From Acidobacteria bacterium 13_1_40CM_65_14 (GTDB lineage: Bacteria > Acidobacteriota > Vicinamibacteria > Vicinamibacterales > CAVVIG01), in contig MNEX01000250.1 of NCBI GenBank assembly GCA_001917905.1, positions 1,886 through 37,837 of the forward strand: a DNA stretch of 35,952 bases, read 5' to 3'. The stretch's first letter is position 1; every line of letters begins with the position of its first letter. Of the stretch, positions 33,270 through 35,952 are shown piece after piece. Both the position numbers and the translations under genes were made by a program. The notes beneath the pieces are model-generated. The model did no database searches, was not told the DNA's origin, and worked only from the letters and a program-made list of their open reading frames with translations.

Positions 33270-33873
33270 GTCAGCTCTTAGGAACTCTGAATGACGATAT
33301 TGGTTAATAAGGTGCGTCAATGCACGCGTCGGCACTGTTTATCGCCGACGATATCTGTTTCATTACTGACGAAACTGCGAAGGGTTTCCGGCGGCCTCGT
33401 CGTGATCGATGGTGAACGACCCGCTCGACCTCGAGGCGTGCGAGCGGACCTCACTCACTTCCCAAGGTACCATCGGATCGACTTTCATCGCGAGGTGCGC
33501 CGGCAGATCGGCCCTGCTCGCAAAGTAGGAGAGCTGCGATTTGCCGGCGATGGTCGCACTCACGCCGCGAAGACGTCGTGATTCGACGCAGATGATTTGT
33601 TCGTGGGCTAGTGGCTGTCCGAGCGTGAAGAGGCGACTATCGCCCAATTGATCACGATCGGTTGCAGCACGCTGTCATCGCGAATATCCGCAATGTTGCA
33701 AACCCACCCACGTGGACAGGTTGGAGCAGGTGGGATTCGTCCCCGTACATGTACCGAGTATCGAGCAATTCGCCTATTTTTTGAGGCTTTCAATCCTCCA
33801 CAAACACTCAAAAGCGGTATCAGGTACAACCGCGACGATGGCGATGCAGAGTGCGAGACGAAAGCGCCTCATA

Positions 33874-35283
33874 TCAGCGAATCCCGACTTGTCCTTTGAC
33901 GGCGGCGACGAGCTTCGCCGGATCGTAGCCAACGCCGTCCTTGAACACCGTCGTCATGTTGCGAATGTCTGCCGGCTGTGCGATCGGGTTGCCGCGAATG
34001 ACGACGAGATCCGCGGTCTTGCCGGCGGCAATGGATCCGAGCTGCTTATCGACGCCGAGAATCTTCGCGCCGTTGAGCGTCATGATCTGAATCGTCTCGA
34101 GTGGCGAGAAGCCCGCTTCGAGCAGCAGCTCGTAGTTGCGCTGATCGCCGAAGCCTGGGAGTGCGCCGCCCAGCCCGGTGGGATCCACGCCGGCACCGAG
34201 CAGGCCACCCGCCTTCACGAACGCGCGCTCGAAGGCCTGAGCGCGGCGGAACAGCTCGGGCATCGTCGATTGCGCGGCGCGCGCCGACGTCTCGCGTCGC
34301 GAGCTCAAGTACTCTTCGCGCGTTTCGGGCGCCAGCGCCTCGAGCACGCGGTCCTCGAGCGGCGGACGGTCCGGGTACGACAGCTCGTAGACCGCGAGCG
34401 TCGAGTTCATCGCCACTTTGTTCGTGACCATCGCCTGAATCGTCCGCTGCACCTCCGGACCGTCCATCGCCACATTCAGCAGGCTCGTTCTCATCTCCGG
34501 CGAACAGTGGTCCCGCTGCCGGTTCGGCACATAGTCGCTGTTGGTGAAGAAGCCGTGCTCGAGGCTGTCGATGCCGAGCTCGACCGCCTCGCGAAACGAA
34601 ACCGAGCAGAGATGGCCGGTGAACTTGAGGCCGCGCTTGTGGGCCTGGTCGATCGCGGCGCCGAGCGCCTCGCGGCTGATGTCGGTGTAGGCCTTGAACC
34701 ACGTCACCCCTTCGTCCGCCCAGTAGTTGACGATGCGGCGCGCCTCTTCAGGCGTCCCAATTTGCGCCATCGTCGCCGAGCCGCCGGGCCCGGTCAGGTA
34801 CGGGCCCGTAAGATGGATGCGCGGGCCGGGAATCTCGCCGCGATCGATCGCGCGCTTCATATTTACTTCGTGATACGGCGAGGTGCCGCCCGTGGTGCGG
34901 ATCGTCGTGACACCGGAACCTAAGTAGAGCCGCGGCGCCGAGAACTGGAGCTGCACGCTCCGCCCGCGTGTCGTGTAAAACGTGTGGTCGTGCATGCCGA
35001 CGAGGCCCGGGATCACCGTGTGATCGGTCAAATCGAGCGTGCGCGCACCGGCAGGTACGCGCGCCTCTCGTGCGAGCGTCACGGCGGTGATTTTGCCGTT
35101 CTCGATCACGATCGTCTGGTCCTCGCGCGCCGGCGCGCCGGTGCCATCGACGACGCGAACGTGCGTGAGCGCGACCGACGTTTCGGGGACGCTGACGAAC
35201 TGGCGCACCGGTTCGGCGAGTGACGAGAAGGTCTGCGCGGCCAGCGCGATCGGCGCGAGCGCCATCGCGAACACCGCGATCAT
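33874..35283 (-). CDS. Exported metal-dependent amidohydrolase (imidazolonepropionase/prolidase-like)
   Basis: This 469-aa protein has a signal peptide (MIAVFAMALAPIALAAQ). The amidohydrolase metal site is H98-x-H100 (GLVGMHDHTF), Lys197 (WFKAYTD, the likely carboxylated bridge), H224 (FTGHLCS), H243 (SLEHGFF) and D367 (GAGVDPTG). The end (LGSIAAGKTADLVVIRGNP, TTVFKDGVGYD) is the usual return to the small beta sandwich. Relatives cleave dipeptides or cyclic amides, and the substrate here is unknown. The frame stays open upstream to 35499, but that stretch codes through two non-coding repeat elements. ATG 35283 is therefore preferred because it starts the signal peptide, although no strong ribosome-binding site is seen. 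It stands alone between spacers of about 800 and 300 bases. Confidence 0.87.
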   Translation of the reverse strand: MIAVFAMALAPIALAAQTFSSLAEPVRQFVSVPETSVALTHVRVVDGTGAPAREDQTIVIENGKITAVTLAREARVPAGARTLDLTDHTVIPGLVGMHDHTFYTTRGRSVQLQFSAPRLYLGSGVTTIRTTGGTSPYHEVNMKRAIDRGEIPGPRIHLTGPYLTGPGGSATMAQIGTPEEARRIVNYWADEGVTWFKAYTDISREALGAAIDQAHKRGLKFTGHLCSVSFREAVELGIDSLEHGFFTNSDYVPNRQRDHCSPEMRTSLLNVAMDGPEVQRTIQAMVTNKVAMNSTLAVYELSYPDRPPLEDRVLEALAPETREEYLSSRRETSARAAQSTMPELFRRAQAFERAFVKAGGLLGAGVDPTGLGGALPGFGDQRNYELLLEAGFSPLETIQIMTLNGAKILGVDKQLGSIAAGKTADLVVIRGNPIAQPADIRNMTTVFKDGVGYDPAKLVAAVKGQVGIR

Positions 35284-35310
35284 CCGACGGCGGCCGTTGG
35301 CAAGCTTAAA

Positions 35311-35370
35311 GGCCTGCGCTACCTCAGGCCGCCGATCGTCGTCGTGCGTAGCGCAGCCCTTTAGGGCTGC
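35311..35370. repeat. Composite palindromic (REP-like) element upstream of the amidohydrolase
   Basis: Two hairpins occur: GGCCTG/CAGGCC (35311-35330) and GCAGCCCT/AGGGCTGC with a two-base loop (35353-35370). The arms TGCGCTAC (35315-35322) and GTAGCGCA (35348-35355) can pair instead, forming a larger alternative fold. This is typical of dispersed REP-like elements. Confidence 0.5.
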
Positions 35371-35390
35371 CCGGAACGTTGCCAAAACCC

Positions 35391-35481
35391 CGCCACCACG
35401 GTGGACACGGAGGACAGGAGGCTCAAATCCTACACAAACAGGTTTTGCCTCTGTGTCCCCCGTGTCCTCTGTGGTGGAGCG
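35391..35481. repeat. Long inverted-repeat element, copy 2
   Basis: The arms CGCCACCACG with GACACGGAGGACAGGAGG on the left and CCCCCGTGTCCTCTGTGGTGG on the right match copy 1 at 17197-17287, while the centre differs. It lies between the DUF1080 fragment and the amidohydrolase and is followed by TAATT, as in copy 1. Confidence 0.75.
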
Positions 35482-35592
35482 CGTAATTGTGTTGCGCATA
35501 ACGTTTGCCTCTTTGAAAAAAGATCACGGCGCCATCTCGAACACCATCCGCATGCCTGATGCCTGGACGACTGCCGCTGAACGGCGTCCAAG

Positions 35593-35952
35593 TCAGTACC
35601 GGCACATCTGCGAGTTCGCCTTGACGAAGTACGTCTTGTAGTTGGAGGCTTTCGGATCGGCGCACCCCTCGAGATTGAGGAGCTCGATCTTCCGGAAGTC
35701 GGTCGGCGCGGTTTCCGCCTGGATGGCGATGTAGCCGGACGTCATCGGCGTGCCGTCGATCTTGACGGCCGGATCCACCGGCGACACGTTGCCGCCACCG
35801 ATCTGCGGCTTCGTGTACTCGAGAACCGTGCGGCCGTCGATGATGTGCCGAACGAGCTCGTCACCGTGCACTTCCACTTCCACGCGCACCCACTGGTCGC
35901 CATCGTAGGTCTTGGACGTGGAGATCGTGCAATGCGGCGTGTGCAGCTGGCC
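35593..35952 (-). CDS. DUF1080 (3-keto-disaccharide hydrolase domain) protein, C-terminal part only
   Basis: The frame is open to the window edge, so the 5' part is missing. The 119 visible residues start at GQLHTPHCTISTSKTY and continue DGDQWVRVEVEVHGDEL, HIIDGRTVLEYTKPQIGGG and GYIAIQAETAPTDFRKIELLNL. This is the final strand pattern of DUF1080 beta-sandwich proteins (a binding or hydrolase domain on 3-keto sugars in the members studied). The tail GCADPKASNYKTYFVKANSQMC holds two Cys and a lone-helix-like end, a common extension in Acidobacteriota. An internal ATG at 35889 is not a real start. The downstream spacer to the amidohydrolase holds the inverted-repeat element. It is a different gene from the DUF1080 protein at 16303. 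Confidence 0.82.
   Translation of the reverse strand, partial: GQLHTPHCTISTSKTYDGDQWVRVEVEVHGDELVRHIIDGRTVLEYTKPQIGGGNVSPVDPAVKIDGTPMTSGYIAIQAETAPTDFRKIELLNLEGCADPKASNYKTYFVKANSQMCRY

Larger units (their letters stand above)
33078..33873. other. AT-richer spacer between giant gene and amidohydrolase
   Basis: About 800 bases hold no convincing gene. The spacer is visibly AT-richer than its surroundings (for example near 33121-33150, 33285-33310 and 33770-33800). It contains a perfect hairpin (33103-33120), a 22-codon frame with ATG 33208 (MSAAVGISRPALTVLAFAAA), and a possible -10 element for the giant gene. Frames of 70-95 codons on both strands match nothing I recognise and may be decayed remnants. 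Confidence 0.5.

Overview
This 36 kb window is GC-rich bacterial chromosome. The gene set (Oar-like TonB-dependent receptors with an N-terminal carboxypeptidase-regulatory domain, cytochrome c fused to copper-monooxygenase domains, DUF1080 proteins, a very large Kelch/Ig/PKD/HYR secreted protein, a PPi-type phosphofructokinase) points to a soil Acidobacteriota, probably close to the Vicinamibacteria. This assignment rests on gene content only; there is no rRNA, tRNA, phage, CRISPR array or insertion sequence in the window.

Layout: (1) 43-1799: a calcineurin-like phosphoesterase (-) divergent from an archaeal/eukaryal-type flap endonuclease (+). (2) 1836-16053: a minus-strand run of ten coding units with mostly very short gaps. 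Read 5' to 3' it is a TonB receptor (internally deleted), a phosphotriesterase-family hydrolase, an intact TonB receptor, a PAL-like NHL propeller, a cytochrome c/PHM-like copper monooxygenase, an Ig-like secreted protein, a 122-aa Cys protein, a second cytochrome c/PHM-like protein with TPRs, a wrecked TonB receptor and a GH29 alpha-L-fucosidase. A hairpin at 10451-10472 splits the run into two possible transcription units. (3) 16303-17175: a secreted DUF1080 protein (+). (4) 17348-18673: PPi-dependent phosphofructokinase (-). (5) 19190-33032: one giant secreted adhesin-like gene (-) of about 4,613 residues, broken by a single one-base frameshift near 23824-23845. (6) 33874-35283: a secreted amidohydrolase (-). 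(7) 35593 to the window end: the C-terminus of another DUF1080 protein.

How the genes may work together: most of the encoded proteins carry export signals, so the region looks like an envelope and extracellular scavenging island. The receptors would import material released by the fucosidase, DUF1080, phosphotriesterase-like and amidohydrolase enzymes. The most suggestive system is the adjacent set of two haem-c-fused PHM-like monooxygenases (all six copper ligands visible in each) and a PAL-like propeller (zinc His and catalytic Tyr/Arg positions visible). Together these resemble a split, haem-wired version of the animal peptide-amidating enzyme PAM.

The giant protein shows a second striking pattern. 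Each of its four Kelch propellers sits inside an Ig-like domain instead of between domains, and in the last case the insert is bounded by Gly-Gly-Thr tracts and by two related flanking domains. Other oddities are two different internal deletions in the three TonB receptors, a long inverted-repeat element present twice (17197 and 35391), and several hairpin clusters in the spacers.
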